Shown here: in pieces, positions 1 to 12,672 of the stretch
Layout of the letters: the number at the start of each line of letters is the position of its first letter
How positions within the stretch are numbered: the first letter of the stretch is position 1
Origin: Otatea glauca
Lineage: Eukaryota; Streptophyta; Magnoliopsida; Poales; Poaceae
NCBI GenBank assembly: GCA_036346275.1
Contig: CM070713.1
Coordinates: forward strand, 63,173,567 to 63,237,566
DNA length: 64,000 nucleotides
Reading direction: 5' to 3'
The notes under the pieces: model-generated
The model's input: only the letters and a program-made list of their open reading frames with translations
Told to the model about the DNA's origin: nothing
Database searches by the model: none
Made by a program: the position numbers and the translations under genes

Positions 1-317
1 CACACGTTTCAAAGACGAGAGCCTAGCTTCCGAGTTCCAAAGCTCCTCACGTAGTAGCACGTGACACGTGTAAGTATTAAGCAATACGGGAGGCACGAGA
101 GCAACGAACGAAAACCCCACAACGGCCAAGGAACCATCAGTGAGACGGCCCAGGGCACCGACGGGCTAACGACCTGGCCGGGCAGCAGGACGAACGGGGA
201 GGGCAGGCAAGAGGCCACGCAAGGCAAGCAACACGGGAGGACGCACGGCGATCGGTCGGGAACACACGCGAGCGTACGGTGGGGGCGCCGGGAGCTCAGG
301 GATTCTTTCCGGCTTAA

Positions 318-1199
318 GGCCTTGTTTGGGTGCGAGGGAAGGTATTCCCTGGGAAATTTAACCATGGGTGAGATTTTCTTGGTCACATGAGACCCCTGTG
401 GAACTCAATCTCCAGCATAGCATTTGGGAGTTGCAGGGGGAATCCCATCCGAATGCACAAAAATTGAAAGCAAAAAAATTGGAAGCAAGGTAAGGTTCAG
501 CGGATGTAGATTCAGAACTAAAGTTTAAAATTTCAAATTCGTCAATTCCAACACAGGAAGCATAGACAGGAAGATTCAATCATGCTACTATCCCCCTTTC
601 TAGTTCTCTTCCCAATCTCGTCAATTACCCCAAATTCTGCTACTAGATTGTATGATCCGATATCTCATGAACTTGGGACATAACAATCTGGCAGCCGAGA
701 TAGCGACATGGTGCCCGCGTATGGCAGCCAGGGAGCCTAGTGGCTGGTGCTCATGGTGGGGTCAACGACCACAGCCTTCGTCTTCCTCGCGGACCGTTGT
801 TGTAGTGTGCTGCAATCATTGCCGGTGAGTGCTCAAACAACTAAATCTGGAGAGCAGCCACCACCTATGAACTTTCGCACACGTCCATGGCCTCCAGATA
901 AGACAGTGGCGGCGGCGCAATAGTGAGAGAGACCAACGTTGCAAGAGAAACAATGGTGACTTGGCGAGTTAGCATCATGGAGGAACGGCATTGCGTCGCG
1001 CGATGGGGAAAAAGCATATCACCTTAGGACACGATTTTTTCTATCCCTGTGAGTTGGCGTGGAAAGGATTGGGGTTTCCTCTCCTAGGGCTGTTTCCAAA
1101 TGGCCCTCCAGGTCGGATCCGAGAAAACTCCCACATGGGTTTCCACCCATATGGATCTGCTCGGGATCTCAGCTGGGATTTGGTCTCCCAAACAAGACC
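318..1199. mobile_element. Non-autonomous PIF/Harbinger-like element
   Basis: The left end reads GGCCTTGTTTGGG and the right end is its near-perfect inverse complement CCCAAACAAGACC. The element is flanked on both sides by TAA (315-317 and 1200-1202), the 3-base target duplication typical of PIF/Harbinger transposons. The 882-base body has no open frame resembling a transposase, so it would need a transposase from elsewhere. Termini and duplication are read directly; the superfamily follows from them. Confidence 0.72.
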
Positions 1200-1202
1200 T
1201 AA

Positions 1203-2681
1203 GAGTAGTAATATTACCAGTACGACGTACAAGTAGGTTTCTCCATTGTGAATAAAACATCGTGCCCAATCAAGGGCAGATCTAGGCCTCGGGCAGTCTG
1301 GACAATGGTACGGGGCTTAGACCAACAAGCAAAAATAGAAAACTCCTCTATATATAGCGAAAATTTCAAGTTCTTGTCTGAGACATCCAGATCAGCAGCA
1401 CACAATCCTTCCCTCCCTAGCACACGAAGTCAGCGCAATAGCGCGCTACCGTCCGTGACAGCCCACAACACACAAAGTTGAGAAGTGAGAAACCCTATAG
1501 ACTATCAGGATCCTCCTCCTCTCTCTTGTGGATGAGATGAGAGCTTAAGATCGAGGCGCAATGGTACCTCAAGCTCCGAGACGGCAAGCCCTGTGCCCTC
1601 CTCAATCAGTCAAGCTATCCATCGGCCGCTGTCAACTCTTGGTGATTTTCTCTTAATCTTTACTTTGTCGCATTGCATTACCTACACATTCCCAAATTAG
1701 CCAATTAGGGATTAATTGATTGAATTCAATTTGATGTAATACACACACAATTTTTTCATTGGTATATCGTCTTATTGAATTGGTATTTATTTTACCCATT
1801 GCAACCGCAATATTATAAAGAATCTTCTCAGCTACAAACATTGTTAAGACTGAGTCGTGGAATAAGATAAGTGACAAATAGATAAATGATAGCATGGTAT
1901 GATATATTTGCAAGCATTGAAAATAACAAGATTTTACAGCGTTTTCAAAATATGAGGTCACGTAAGCAAAAACTATCTTGTGCTATGGGTATGTTACATT
2001 CTTATTTTGCAATTTGCTTCAATAATTAACTTTGTAATTTTGTGTCACTAATTTATATATGCAATTTCATCTTTGAGAGTTCATGTTCTTGTACTATTGT
2101 TGACGAAGATATGATTGACACGGATACACCTAACCTTCATTAGTTAGGTATTAATTTTGTACTACTTTACTATGCTATTATTTTTGTCATGATTTATATA
2201 TTTTGTTGTATCATTAAACATGAAGTTCAAGTTTATTTTAATTGAGTTTTTGTGTTGTACTTTTGTTGTATCTCAGTGGGGATAACGACTTAATTTTCTG
2301 TTCCAGCCTTAGCAGAATCTAGCTCCGTCACTGTGCACAATATTGGCTCAAATCGAACGAGAACGAATTCTGATGACGAACGAATGAAGCAAGAAAGTAC
2401 TCTCTTTATAGAACTATAGAAGAGAGGCTTAAGCTTTAGCAATTAAGTAACCGAGTACACTTTCCGCACACAGCAAGAACAGATTAGGTCTGCACTCTGC
2501 ACCAAGAAGAAAAATTTTTCATGTGTTTACTTGAGCTCACATCGATCATTTCAAAATCAATCTGTAATGGAGCTTAAGACTGTTAGATGAGCCGCGCGTC
2601 ACCATGCATGCATGCACGTCAACTAGGAGTACTGTCAGAGAACGTTAACTACTGATCTCATCACAGCATAATCCGGAGAAG
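1203..2681. other. Gene-free stretch, no assigned feature
   Basis: A TATA-like string (ctatatata) lies near 1349-1357 and is followed by a C/A-rich leader-like stretch and short open frames around 1540-1645. None has a recognisable domain or clear splice partners. From 1640 to 2300 the sequence is AT-rich and featureless. It may be the remnant of a gene 5' end, but nothing supports a gene call. Confidence 0.4.
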
Positions 2682-3304
2682 TAGGGGTGGGCATCTCTGC
2701 ACCGAAATCGAAATACGAAATCGAACTGAATTAATCAGTTTTTTTTTTCAGTTTGGATCGGTTTTTATTTTGATACTATTCGATTTTCGATTTGGTTGTC
2801 AACTCACATTCACCGAATAGCCGAATGAACCGAATAGGCTGTCTAGCACTCTTGGGGTCTCACCAAGTAACCATTCGACCCAATCCCCATTCGCAATCGC
2901 AAGTGTGCAACCTAGCCGCCACACGGGAAAAGAGGAAGACCGCCAGACGCGATCTCACATAGATGCTACAGGCGCACACACACACGCGGTCTCCCCCAAA
3001 TTCCCAACCCTAGCCACCAGCCAGCCACACTCCACTCACTGGCTCGCCGCAACGCCGCTGTCGCGCCATCCCACCTGTGGCTCCAGCGTCCAGCAGTCCA
3101 CTGCCCCACCAGCATCCGTCGGACGGTTGTGCCAGTGCCCTCTCCAGCACAGCGGCAGTCTCCATCTCCAGTGACAAACGCCAGTCTCCAACTCTCCATC
3201 TCCAATGGCCAGCGGCCAGCACCGCGCCATCTTCTAGAGCATTATCTAGCTTTTGCATGATTAATTTACCAAATTACTAGTCCTGATGGTTCAACATTCT
3301 CTTA

Positions 3305-3518
3305 GGATGTGTTTGGTTAGTTATATCAAGTGGTACATGTATGAGATGGTTTAAGAAAAAAGTTATCCATATGTTTAGTTGCTTGAATGGAACCATCCTA
3401 TTCTAGATGGTGCGATACAAATTTGAGGAATATTCCCTATAAATGTTGAACTATTTCATTCACCCAAAACAATAGAACCAGATGGTATTCTACCTCATCC
3501 CACCAACCAAACACACCC
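3305..3518. mobile_element. Tourist-like MITE
   Basis: The ends GGATGTGTTTGGTTAG and CCAACCAAACACACCC are inverted complements with two mismatches. The 214-base element is non-coding. The flanks are TTA and TTG, close to but not exactly the 3-base TTA/TAA duplication of Tourist elements. It is nested in the hAT-like element at 2682-7469. Confidence 0.6.
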
Positions 3519-3695
3519 TTGTATGCTAAACAATTAATCTATGTTGATCAGCATTCTAATTGCCTTTGATATGTATTGTCACAGGTGGAACTGAAGTCTG
3601 AACAGTCAAGCAGGGTTCAATGGTTCAAGGCATCTTCAGGTATCCCTTGCTGACATTTCCTTTTTATCCATTTCCTCGAGATTCCATGGGTTAAT

Positions 3696-6600
3696 TGTAA
3701 CATCCCAATTTTTGAATTATTTGGATTTAATATGGTTTTTGTGGATTTTCTTTTGATTTTTTGGATTTATTTATTATATTTGAATATGGCCTATTGTGAA
3801 AATTATTTAAATAATGAGAATTTTAAATAGAATTTTGTCAAAAATATTTTATTTGGGTTCCAAATGTCCCAAAATATTTTAGAATTTTTATGATATTTTT
3901 ACTATTTTATTTGGCTTAAACTATTTTCAAAAATTATTTTAAATGGAAATATTTTAAAAATCTGATGAATAGTGTTGGGCCGAAACCCTTACGAGCCCAG
4001 CCTATTCTCCATGCCAGTCAGCCCGGTCCAACCCGCTTGGCCCATCATCTTGCGAAACCCTAGGGCACCGCCGTCAAATCTTAATCGCATGGCTTATATT
4101 GCGCCATGCAGTAGTTGCGCCGTAATCTGTCAGATTTGGATCAGACGGGCGTGAGTTGTCGTGTCGTTTCGGAACCCTAGGTGCTGTGTCCATTGGATTT
4201 GAACGCGTGTACAGCTTGGATTGAGCCACGCTTGGGGTCTCGCCAACCGTTGGATCTTGACGCGTGTATGGTTGGGACTGCGTCTTCTTTGTGTTCCCGC
4301 CGCCGTCATGAGCTTAGACTCTGCCGCCGTGACCACGAAGCCGAGGCTTTAAAAGCTATCCTGGGCCCTGTCCGAGGATCACTAGAGTGCACCGTGCCCG
4401 TAGCCCTAGCTAACGTCACCCGAGAAGCCGTCGTTGAACAATTAGAGCTCACTGGAGTTGGAAGGTCTCACTGCCATCAAGTTTTGCGTGGATCTTGTCG
4501 AATTTGGGGTCTCCGCCGTCAACGGTTGCATTGCTGAGTTCGCCGTAAAGCCGCTCCAGATTCACCATCTTTGGTCACCGGAGAGTCATCGCAGCACCAC
4601 AAACGTGGTCGTTGTCTCCAACGCAAGTGAGAACCTTGCCGTCTCACGCCATTGACCTTCACTTCTAATCTTTAAAGTCAGATCTAGGTTAGCTGTTGAG
4701 ATCTTGCCGCGTGTCCGCACAGCTGCAGTCGTCAGATCTGTCATGGACAGTTGGATGTCTATGCCAGGTGTCGTTGCCCGGGTGGTGCCGCATGTCGCGC
4801 CAGCGTCACGCCGCATGTGCTAGCTTGCAATAGCATGATGTCAGCGCTTGCGTAAGCTGGTGCACAACACAGTATATCGGGTCCATGGTGGACCAGAGCC
4901 GAACCGTGAACCAAGTCCATGGACCGTGGCCACGTGTCGCATTCCGATTGGTCCAAATTGGGTGCTAACACAATAAATAGATTTTCCAGTATAGAAATGG
5001 TTCAATTAATTCGGTATTTACTATTTTCTGATTTTTTTTATTTATCAAAACTTTGGAGAGCCCGTTCTCCCTCATATGAGCTCTGATTGGGGCAATTCAA
5101 GTTTTCAAAAATTTGTATAATTGATATCTATTTAATAGTGAATTTTATTTTATTTTTAGAGTTTTTTTGCTCTCTATTTTGGTATTTATTTGATGTTTTC
5201 TCTATATACGTGTACCTCTGTTTCCAAATTTAGTTTGGGATTTAGTTAATCATACCAATTGAATTATACCCTACCTTGTTATTTGTATGCCATGATTAAT
5301 TTTCACCCTAGGATGGTTCATTACTATTTGATTGTTGTTAGATACTGGCATGGGATGGTTAGACCGTAAATAGTTTGCTTAGCCATGCCACATATAACTC
5401 ATGTCTTTTGGAATGTCGAATTAATCTTTATTAATGGAATATATTTATGAAAGCTATGTTGGGTGTTGTCAGGCAATGATGTTGAGCTGTAGTGACGAGG
5501 TTATCACACAACGATGTTGACTTGTTGATGGCACGTGATACATAGTAATCAATTAGGGTGGTAAATAATTTAGCTTGTGGCAAGTGACTAGGGACAATAT
5601 ACCAAGGTGGTCAGGATGGCAAACGGCTTGTGTAAGTCTTGCCTCGGTCAATTAAGTACTTAACTTTGCAAGCCTTTAAACTGAGTCAAACATATAACCA
5701 CATGTCGGAATGGGACGGACCTAGCTGATTAATTTGCAATGGTTTAACTTTGGTACTACCAGTGGTGGTGAGAGTCCTGACTATATGGGTAAACTTACAT
5801 GGCGCAAGAGGGGGGCCCTGAGTGTGTTAACCAGACCTATCAATGTTGAAATCTTAGTGGGTAGTACTGGGTTAAGACAGGACATTGTAAAGGTTTTGTT
5901 ATGATCGCTCAATTGCATACTCGTGTATGGCAAGTCACAGCAGATGCGGTGAGTTGATTATATCTTGTGGGTAAAGTGCATAACCTCTGTAGAGTGTAAA
6001 ATCTATCCGGATAGCCGTACTCACGGTATTGAGCAATGCTTGGGAATTACAGTCAAGGGTTAGATTTATGGAAAATGAATCCTTGGATAGTAAGGCAGGT
6101 TGCCATTGGAAAGTTTGGATTATGATTTAGGGCTAGATGCTATGATTACTGGAGAAATGCTGAAATTTACTTATTACTATTATTTGTTTTACAGTTGTTT
6201 CAATCTATTTATTATACTCTTTTATAAATGCTGCTTCATTGCAAAATAGCCATATCAGTTATTCATTTGGAATAAGTCTTGCATATAAATATGTTAGAAT
6301 TGCATTCTGTGCATAACTTATTGAGTGCCTTAAGTACTCACTCTTGCCAACAATAAATCACCATTTGAGGAGGAGTCTACACTAGTTTTGGAGGAGTATC
6401 AGGAAGTAACGAATGTTTAGGGTGCGAGCCTTATCAGTTGCCTGTGGTATATTGCGGGGTTTACCTGCGTTTTCATTTTGCTGCAATTTAATTTAATATT
6501 CTTAGTTTAACTCTGCGTGGCATACTCATGTAAGGTCGACCATAAGGTCGGACAACAGATTAATAATTAATATATGAAGTCTTTTATTATGTTTTCGCTG

Positions 6601-6706
6601 TGTATGATTGTGATATTCATCTATATTGAGTCTGTGTACACTAGCGTGATTCTGGACTAGTGCGATATACACAGAGGGTTCGAAATTGTATATTCAAGTC
6701 CTGGCA
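3696..6706 (+). mobile_element. Solo LTR of a large-LTR retrotransposon
   Basis: It begins TGTAACATCCC and ends CCTGGCA, so it has TG...CA termini. It is flanked by a perfect 5-base duplication TTAAT (3691-3695 and 6707-6711). At 3011 bases with no gag, pol or second LTR, it is best read as a solo LTR left by LTR-LTR recombination. Its 3' part, around 5780-6040, is visibly homologous in inverted orientation to 35900-36300 of the element at 35228-42128; shared strings include the cttgtgggtaaagt and gatagccgt regions. GC-rich sequence at 3975-4970 resembles a promoter/leader region and gives several meaningless short frames. Confidence 0.75.
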
Positions 6707-7775
6707 TTAATATTGGTCTTTCTTTTCTCTAGCTCCTCCGCTTTGTTGCTGTTTCAACTAAATCTTGAAACAAGGGGAGTGCATTTCTTCTGGAGGATCA
6801 TCTAGCTTTTGGTCTTTCGAGATACTAGTGTAGCCTGAGTTTTTTTTTTGAACTGAGCTACTAATAACATTGCAGGTACTAGTTGAACTTCACTGTAAAG
6901 AAGAGTTTTGTTTTCTTGTTTTACATCTTGATTTGCCAAAATCAAGCTCACATTAAGGTCAAACAAATGGGCATTTTGGATGATTAATTTACCAAATTGC
7001 TAGTCTTGATTTGGATGATTAATTTACAAATAGATAGGTGTAAAATCTAGAAAAGAAAACTTAAGAGCTAATATTTCCTACCAAATTAGTTGATCTAAAG
7101 CTGTTTTTTCCAAGTCAAAATCAGCTTAGCGCGTACAACTGGCTGTAACGAGGGTAGCTGCACCGTTGAAGCAACGGTTATGTTCTAATTGAGTCAAGAG
7201 AATGTTCTTTGCGTAACTGTTTGTTGTGTATTTTATTTAACTTCCTGCAGATCCTTACTATTGTCGAAACTTGCAACTTTTTTACCAACGGAGTAGGCAT
7301 CTAAACTTTGTTTGAATTGTCTTTTGATATCTGATTATCTCAGTTAATTGTAAAATCGAATTAACCAAACTAAAATATATCGGTTAATTCAATTTGGTTT
7401 TCTATTTCGGACAAAGAAATTCGATGAGAAGTTTCAAAAAACTGTAAGAAAAAACCGAATTCCCACCCATAGAGAAGACATAAAAATTAGAGTTTACACT
7501 GCCACATGGCTATTCGGCATCGGTTGCTTTCCGCGACTGGAATCTGATCAGGAACCAGTTCAAGGAAGTACATTGTTAATTACCGCGATCGGGATCTCCT
7601 ATGGATTGTAGCGCTGATCACTGGTTTAAGATGGCATGAAGCTGCTACGTACGTACACATATACATGTATAATAAGATGGGGTTATCTATTCATCAGTTA
7701 CCTGATTTTTTTTAAAAAAAATATCAGCCACATTTTCTAGGTCCTCAACTCTCCCCTCGCTTCATGTATAATCTA

Positions 7776-8187
7776 CCCTCCTCCGTCCAAGTTTATAAAA
7801 CATATTTTCTCTTAGCATATAGACCAATAAGCCATTAGAAATGACTAGATTATTTCTAATTATTATCACTAAGCACTATATTTAAGGTATGAGCAGTGCT
7901 TCAATGCTTTCTCTCCCAATGTAAGTTGCACAAATCTTGAAGCAAGCGAAGGGGTAAGTAATTATCATCTATCATTCATTCATGCTTTAATATTTGTACA
8001 ACTGTAAAAAAAAAGCATTGAAGCACCTCTCTTAAGGTATGTATGTAGAGAATATAAAATAAAGAGGGATATTTATTAAGGGTATGGAGAGAACATCGCA
8101 CTAATTTTGTATTAGAATTTGAAATACAATCTATATTTATAAACATGATCATTCAAAAATACAACTTATAAATTTGAACAGATCGAG
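7776..8187. mobile_element. Stowaway-like (Tc1/mariner) MITE, interrupted
   Basis: The left end CCCTCCTCCGTCCAAG and the loosely mirrored right end at 8150-8187, both next to TA, resemble the CTCCCTCCGTCC termini of grass Stowaway-type elements. The two arms carry related ACATATTTTC- and AATATAGATTG-like AT-rich stretches. A 140-base Mutator-type MITE (7892-8031) sits inside. The ends are degenerate, so the class is inferred. Confidence 0.45.
7892..8031. mobile_element. 140-bp Mutator-type MITE, copy 1
   Basis: The inverted ends share GTGCTTCAATGC and GCATTGAAGCAC. The element is flanked by a perfect 10-base direct repeat TTAAGGTATG (7882-7891, 8032-8041), which fits the 9-10 base duplications of Mutator elements. 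The interior (aagtaattatcatc, then attcatgctttaatatttgt) recurs in the copies at 23222, 30854 and 58147. Confidence 0.78.
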
Positions 8188-8191
8188 TACC

Positions 8192-10796
8192 TCCTAAGCC
8201 AAACCCTAGCTCACTACACACCTCACCCATCCCTCCAACCCCCACCGCTACCATCGTGAGCCCTCGCCGTGCACCACATCCTACGACCTCACTGGCACTA
8301 CCTCTGGCGTTGGCACTCAACGATGATCGCCTCCCTTGCTGTGCGGCCTCCTCTTAGGTGTGATGCCACTGCCGCAGCATTTTCCTCGTCTAAAGCGGCT
8401 ACCGCCTCCTATCCACTTCAATTCTTGTCGCCCTCGACGAGCTTCACCACCCTCCTCGCCGTGTCTGGTGGTGGCGTCGCCGCCCCGGGCTCCCTCTAAG
8501 CCTGGGGGCACCGGTGAACCCACACCTCAAACGGGTGAACTTTAACCCCAACTAACTGCCTCTGTGAAGATGCTACCGCCGCGGGCAGCCTGAAAAAGAA
8601 TACGTTGACCTCAAGCACGAATCTCCACACATGATCCAAAGGTGAGATAAATCGACTGGGATTACTTCAAATTTTAGGCAATTGAGAATTAGCAATCCCG
8701 TAATAAGATTAATTTACTATATTTAGTCTAAGCAATGAACTTTGCTTCCGTGATTTCATCAGTCATCACCGCCTCTAACGCAGATCACAGAACGGATCGA
8801 AACTACTGATCGACTGCACATGTATATACTTTGGCTAGAATTAAAGATATTTCTTACGGACAACGTGCTGCTGCGTGGATTAATTGGGTCGCTCTAAGTA
8901 ACATAAATGAAGTTTAATTTCAGTAGTCAGTGTAGAAGAAATCAAAGTGCAGAGAAACTTTTTGTTTGTAGCTCTCATCGATCCGGATGAGTGTAGTATA
9001 TACGTAGATCAAGAAATATTGCAGCCTCGATCCATCGGGCCATTGATGTGTTGAGAAGTCTACTGACAAACAATAATATCGCCTTGGCCATTTACTGTTT
9101 TCCTTTTCAGAAATCAAAATCGAAAATGTTACAGATCTCTCAATTATTGTAGTGTGTAGTACACTACTACTATTATTCGTCCATGTGAGACAGAGACTGT
9201 TGAATTATACGTCGAAATTGCTAATTATAAAATGGCAAATTGGCTCTGAATAATTATCATGGAGCTCTGCCGAGCAAGCTGTTCTTGATAAAGAAGATTC
9301 AATTCCATCAGGCTAAAAGAAAGCTGCATAAGGCTAAATCATGCACTCGCATTTTTTTAAAACAAAAAGAAATAGCTCTACGACATAGGCATAAGTGCGT
9401 AACCAACTGGTCCAAAGTATGATACGCACTACAACCTCAACAGAAGACACGGTAGCAAAAATCTGACATAAAAGCCGCAAAAACTTACCCAGATTAACAA
9501 AATGCAAGTGGCGTCAACGGGTGAAGAAATCTGACATCCCGAGGGATCGAGGTCAAACCGGTCGCGGGTCAATTGTACGCAGTTAGTTAAAGCGTCACAG
9601 GGTAGTTTTGACATGTTCAGGCACACAGCTAATTGCGAGGGTATCAAGGCTATTTCATACGGCCTTTTGACTGGTTACTTTCATCTTTGCAGCAATGGAC
9701 TTTGAGATGGAGAGCTGAAAAATTCAGAAGAGTATATGCATGACCAGAGCCAAAAATAGGTGGATTCAAAGTAAAACTGCATGCTGCAGTCAATGAATCA
9801 TGGTTTCAATCCACAGAATTTTGCCTTGCCCGTTTAGAAAATTAGTACTCTAGCTAGCAGGTTTACCGTTCACTGGGTTCTTTTTGGTGAGCCCAACCAG
9901 GGTAAGTTAGCTTAGTGTGCAGCGCATTTAAAAAGCTGCTTAAGATTCACACCTCGATGTTTCAATACTCTCACTAGTATGATTTGATCAAAGCAAAAGT
10001 CAGCCTTCACTGTACTTGGCATACAGAATGAACACTGGAATGAGGTATCCCATGCATGGAATTCACTTCGATTCGGCACCATCTTTCTTCGTTGCAGTTG
10101 GACGTCAATGAGAGGCAAGCAAAGCAGCAGCCAAAGCTGAGAGGAAAGCGAACCCTACATACTACATACAGGCTACATCATCAAGGTCAAAGTGATAAGG
10201 ATCGGACTCGTAGGGATAACCTGCAATTAATACGTCTGCATTCCAGTTTCCTTATCCCATAAGCTCCCTCTTTCTGTGTGCAAACTGAAAGTCAGAAATC
10301 TTGTTGGGGAATCTGTTTGTCGTTGGCAGATCGTGGCTGGAACCAAAAGCTGATGACGCAGTGCTACGAACCAGAGGCTGGCAGAATGGGGCTGCAGCCA
10401 CGAAAATCCAGAGTTTACCTTGATGTTTTTGTCTTAATTTGATCCTCTGTCTCGCGAAATTAACTGCATTCTTACGAATGATTCAAGGGCTGACTTTTGA
10501 TTGGAGCCGGTCGTGAACTGTCATTGGACGCTGTCAAATCGATCCATAAACGGCCGACGACCTCTGCACGTACACAGTGTCCAGCAAACGAGTAATAGTT
10601 TGACTTGCGCTCTTTGCACGTGTCGCTCTCGCCATGGAAAAACCAGCTGTTCGAGTGATTGGCAGTTTCCTCCTGCTGCAGATTACGCCTGTGTGTACCT
10701 ACGCATCTCTAATATTAGTGTTAGAAACACGGTAAAATAACTGAAGACAATGTTTAACGTAGAAAAATACTTGCAAGAAAAAAATCCATGGGAAAC
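8192..10796. other. Gene-free stretch, no assigned feature
   Basis: A C-rich stretch at 8200-8560 opens short frames on both strands but lacks splice sites or domains. The rest is AT-rich intergenic DNA. Frames of 60-80 codons at 9240, 9429, 9912, 10056 and 10501 show no recognisable protein and no matching neighbours. Confidence 0.4.
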
Positions 10797-11980
10797 AATC
10801 CACTATAATGTTTCTAAGAATACATGTACAGGGATGAGGCTTATATAATCAAAAGAGTTCTAGTTGTAGAAAACTTAGACTAACAATCTATTTAGATAAA
10901 ACTAAAAGATATGGTAAAACGAAATCTTGAGTTATCTCCAACAAACCTCCTATTAACTCAAAATCCATAATGAAATTATTTCTGAAAAACCCTGAAGGGT
11001 AATTAAACACCATAAATACAAGTGCGATAAAAGTCAAAATGACTAATGAACAAGAAAGACTGGAATAGACAATCCATACACTTGTAGTACAAAAGACAAA
11101 GACTAGAATAGCCTTATCCAAATGCTTCTTATGAAGTGAGATTAAGCAAACCACCAGTAGATCGAGAGAAAGACTAGAATAGTCAATCCAAACACATAGC
11201 TATCAATAAAGCAGACGAAAAAATCTAGATCTTCAATGAAACATAACACCAATAAAGTCTGAGTTTGTGCAACTGACCTCCTAAAACAAACACTCAATCA
11301 TCAAACGACATAAACCAAGACATCACCTGTGGTGCAGGGTAGATAGCGAAGAACACATAACATGGATTTTTGACATGCTCTATTTGGAACATAAAATTCG
11401 ACAAACAACGCTCATTGAAAGAACAACCTGCACGTGTAGTCATCACGTACATCAAACTGCCTAATGAAAATCCAAGATATGGTTGAAACTGCTTAAAAAA
11501 TGTTAATGTGAAGAAAAAATTACCGTGCTATTAATGAAGTATAAATTGCAGTAGACCTCTCATATCGAGCAAAGACAACAAAACAACGTTGTAGTATCCA
11601 CGCAGAAACAAACTCCTTGCATTTTAAACCTTCATCTCAAACCGACATTGGAGCTAAACCTTCACTAATAAAACTCCGAAGAGTATAATACTATCAACAG
11701 GGTGTCATCAAATTCCAAATAAATGTTGCCAAAACCTCCATAATAGTCAACGTAACCAAACGGTGAATAAAACACCAAATTCAGTTGTCTCTCAACTGAA
11801 ATTATTTCCCCCCCCCTAAAGTCTCCTCGATCAATCCACTATAATGTTTCTAAAATTACATATACGGGGTGAGACCTATATAGTCAAAAGAGTTCTAGTT
11901 GTAGAAGATTTGAACTAACAACCTATTTACATAAAATCAAAAGATATAATAAATCGAAATATTGAGTTATCTTCAGCATC
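10797..11980 (-). mobile_element. TRIM-like small LTR element
   Basis: Two direct repeats of about 145 bases (10797-10944 and 11834-11980) share caatccactataatg at the left and gagttatct near the right. They bound roughly 890 bases without coding capacity. Read on the minus strand, each repeat starts TG(T/C)TGGAGATAACTC or a variant, like copia-type LTRs. A purine-rich string (AATAGGAGGTT) precedes the downstream copy. Target duplications were not found, so the outer limits are approximate. Confidence 0.5.
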
Positions 11981-12068
11981 TAACATTATGCCGAATAATA
12001 ACGACCAGCTAAAAAGCTATGCGACACACGAGCTGGTAAATATGTTTCCACGAGCCTGAAGTTACGTG

Positions 12069-12527
12069 CTAATCTGTACAAATGCATGGGTTGACGTCCT
12101 GCCAAATGCCAATATTGTTCCTGTGGATTTCAGAAATACTCACACCCCTAGTCATGTACACGCACACGATCTTCTCGCCGGGAGCTCCCATCCACAGAAA
12201 AAAAATCCCACGAATTATGCTCTGCAAAGCAAACATGGAGCAGGCAGACACGGCGATCAGCATCCCAACAACAACATCGACATACAGAGCGAAGCGATGC
12301 AGGCCATCAATTTTATCACGAAAGTCAGCTGCTTTGGCAGCTTCGAAGCCATCTTCAGCTAGGTGGAGCTGGAATGAGAGCAGTAATCGAAACGCTACGT
12401 ATGAGTAGCCGCTAGCATCAATTCGCGATGCGGATGGATCGAAACAGGACAGGAGCTCTATGCGAGGGGCAGCAGCACCATGCGAGCCCATTAATGGCCG
12501 CCGATTTGCAGCCAACCCCGTACACAC
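12069..12527 (-). CDS. Unrecognised ORF with one membrane segment
   Basis: This is an open frame of 152 codons. The last two thirds read like real protein: an acidic/alanine-rich stretch around residues 53-76 is followed by a strongly hydrophobic segment at about residues 79-112, suggesting one membrane pass. I do not recognise a family. The first 45 residues look like translated non-coding DNA, so this may be a terminal exon or a pseudogene fragment rather than a full gene. No intron partner was identified upstream, and the surroundings are mobile DNA. Confidence 0.25.
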   Translation of the reverse strand: MCTGLAANRRPLMGSHGAAAPRIELLSCFDPSASRIDASGYSYVAFRLLLSFQLHLAEDGFEAAKAADFRDKIDGLHRFALYVDVVVGMLIAVSACSMFALQSIIRGIFFLWMGAPGEKIVCVYMTRGVSISEIHRNNIGIWQDVNPCICTD

Positions 12528-12672
12528 ACTCTCCCGGCCAGCTTCGCCTGCGCTTTCGGCTCTTGTGATCCCGGAAAACTGGCCGGTAATTCACACAAAA
12601 ACGGAGATTTTGTCCGTGCGAGACCATTAAAAGGAGGGAACGAAATCTTTCCTGATGAGCTGGCTATAAACT

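Larger units (their letters stand above)
2682..7469. mobile_element. hAT-like element carrying captured and nested DNA
   Basis: The left end TAGGGGTGGGCA is followed by a Cgg/gaa-rich subterminal zone (2700-2850). The mirrored zone lies at 7330-7460 and ends in TTCCCACCCA. Flanks are CGGAGAAG (2674-2681) and TAGAGAAG (7470-7477), a 6-of-8 match that fits an aged 8-base hAT duplication. Ends match the element at 54553-55590. Inside are GC-rich non-repetitive DNA (2860-3240), a Tourist-like MITE (3305-3518), an exon-like segment with a preceding cag and a following gt (about 3585-3638), and a 3.0 kb solo LTR. No transposase frame is visible. Confidence 0.6.
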
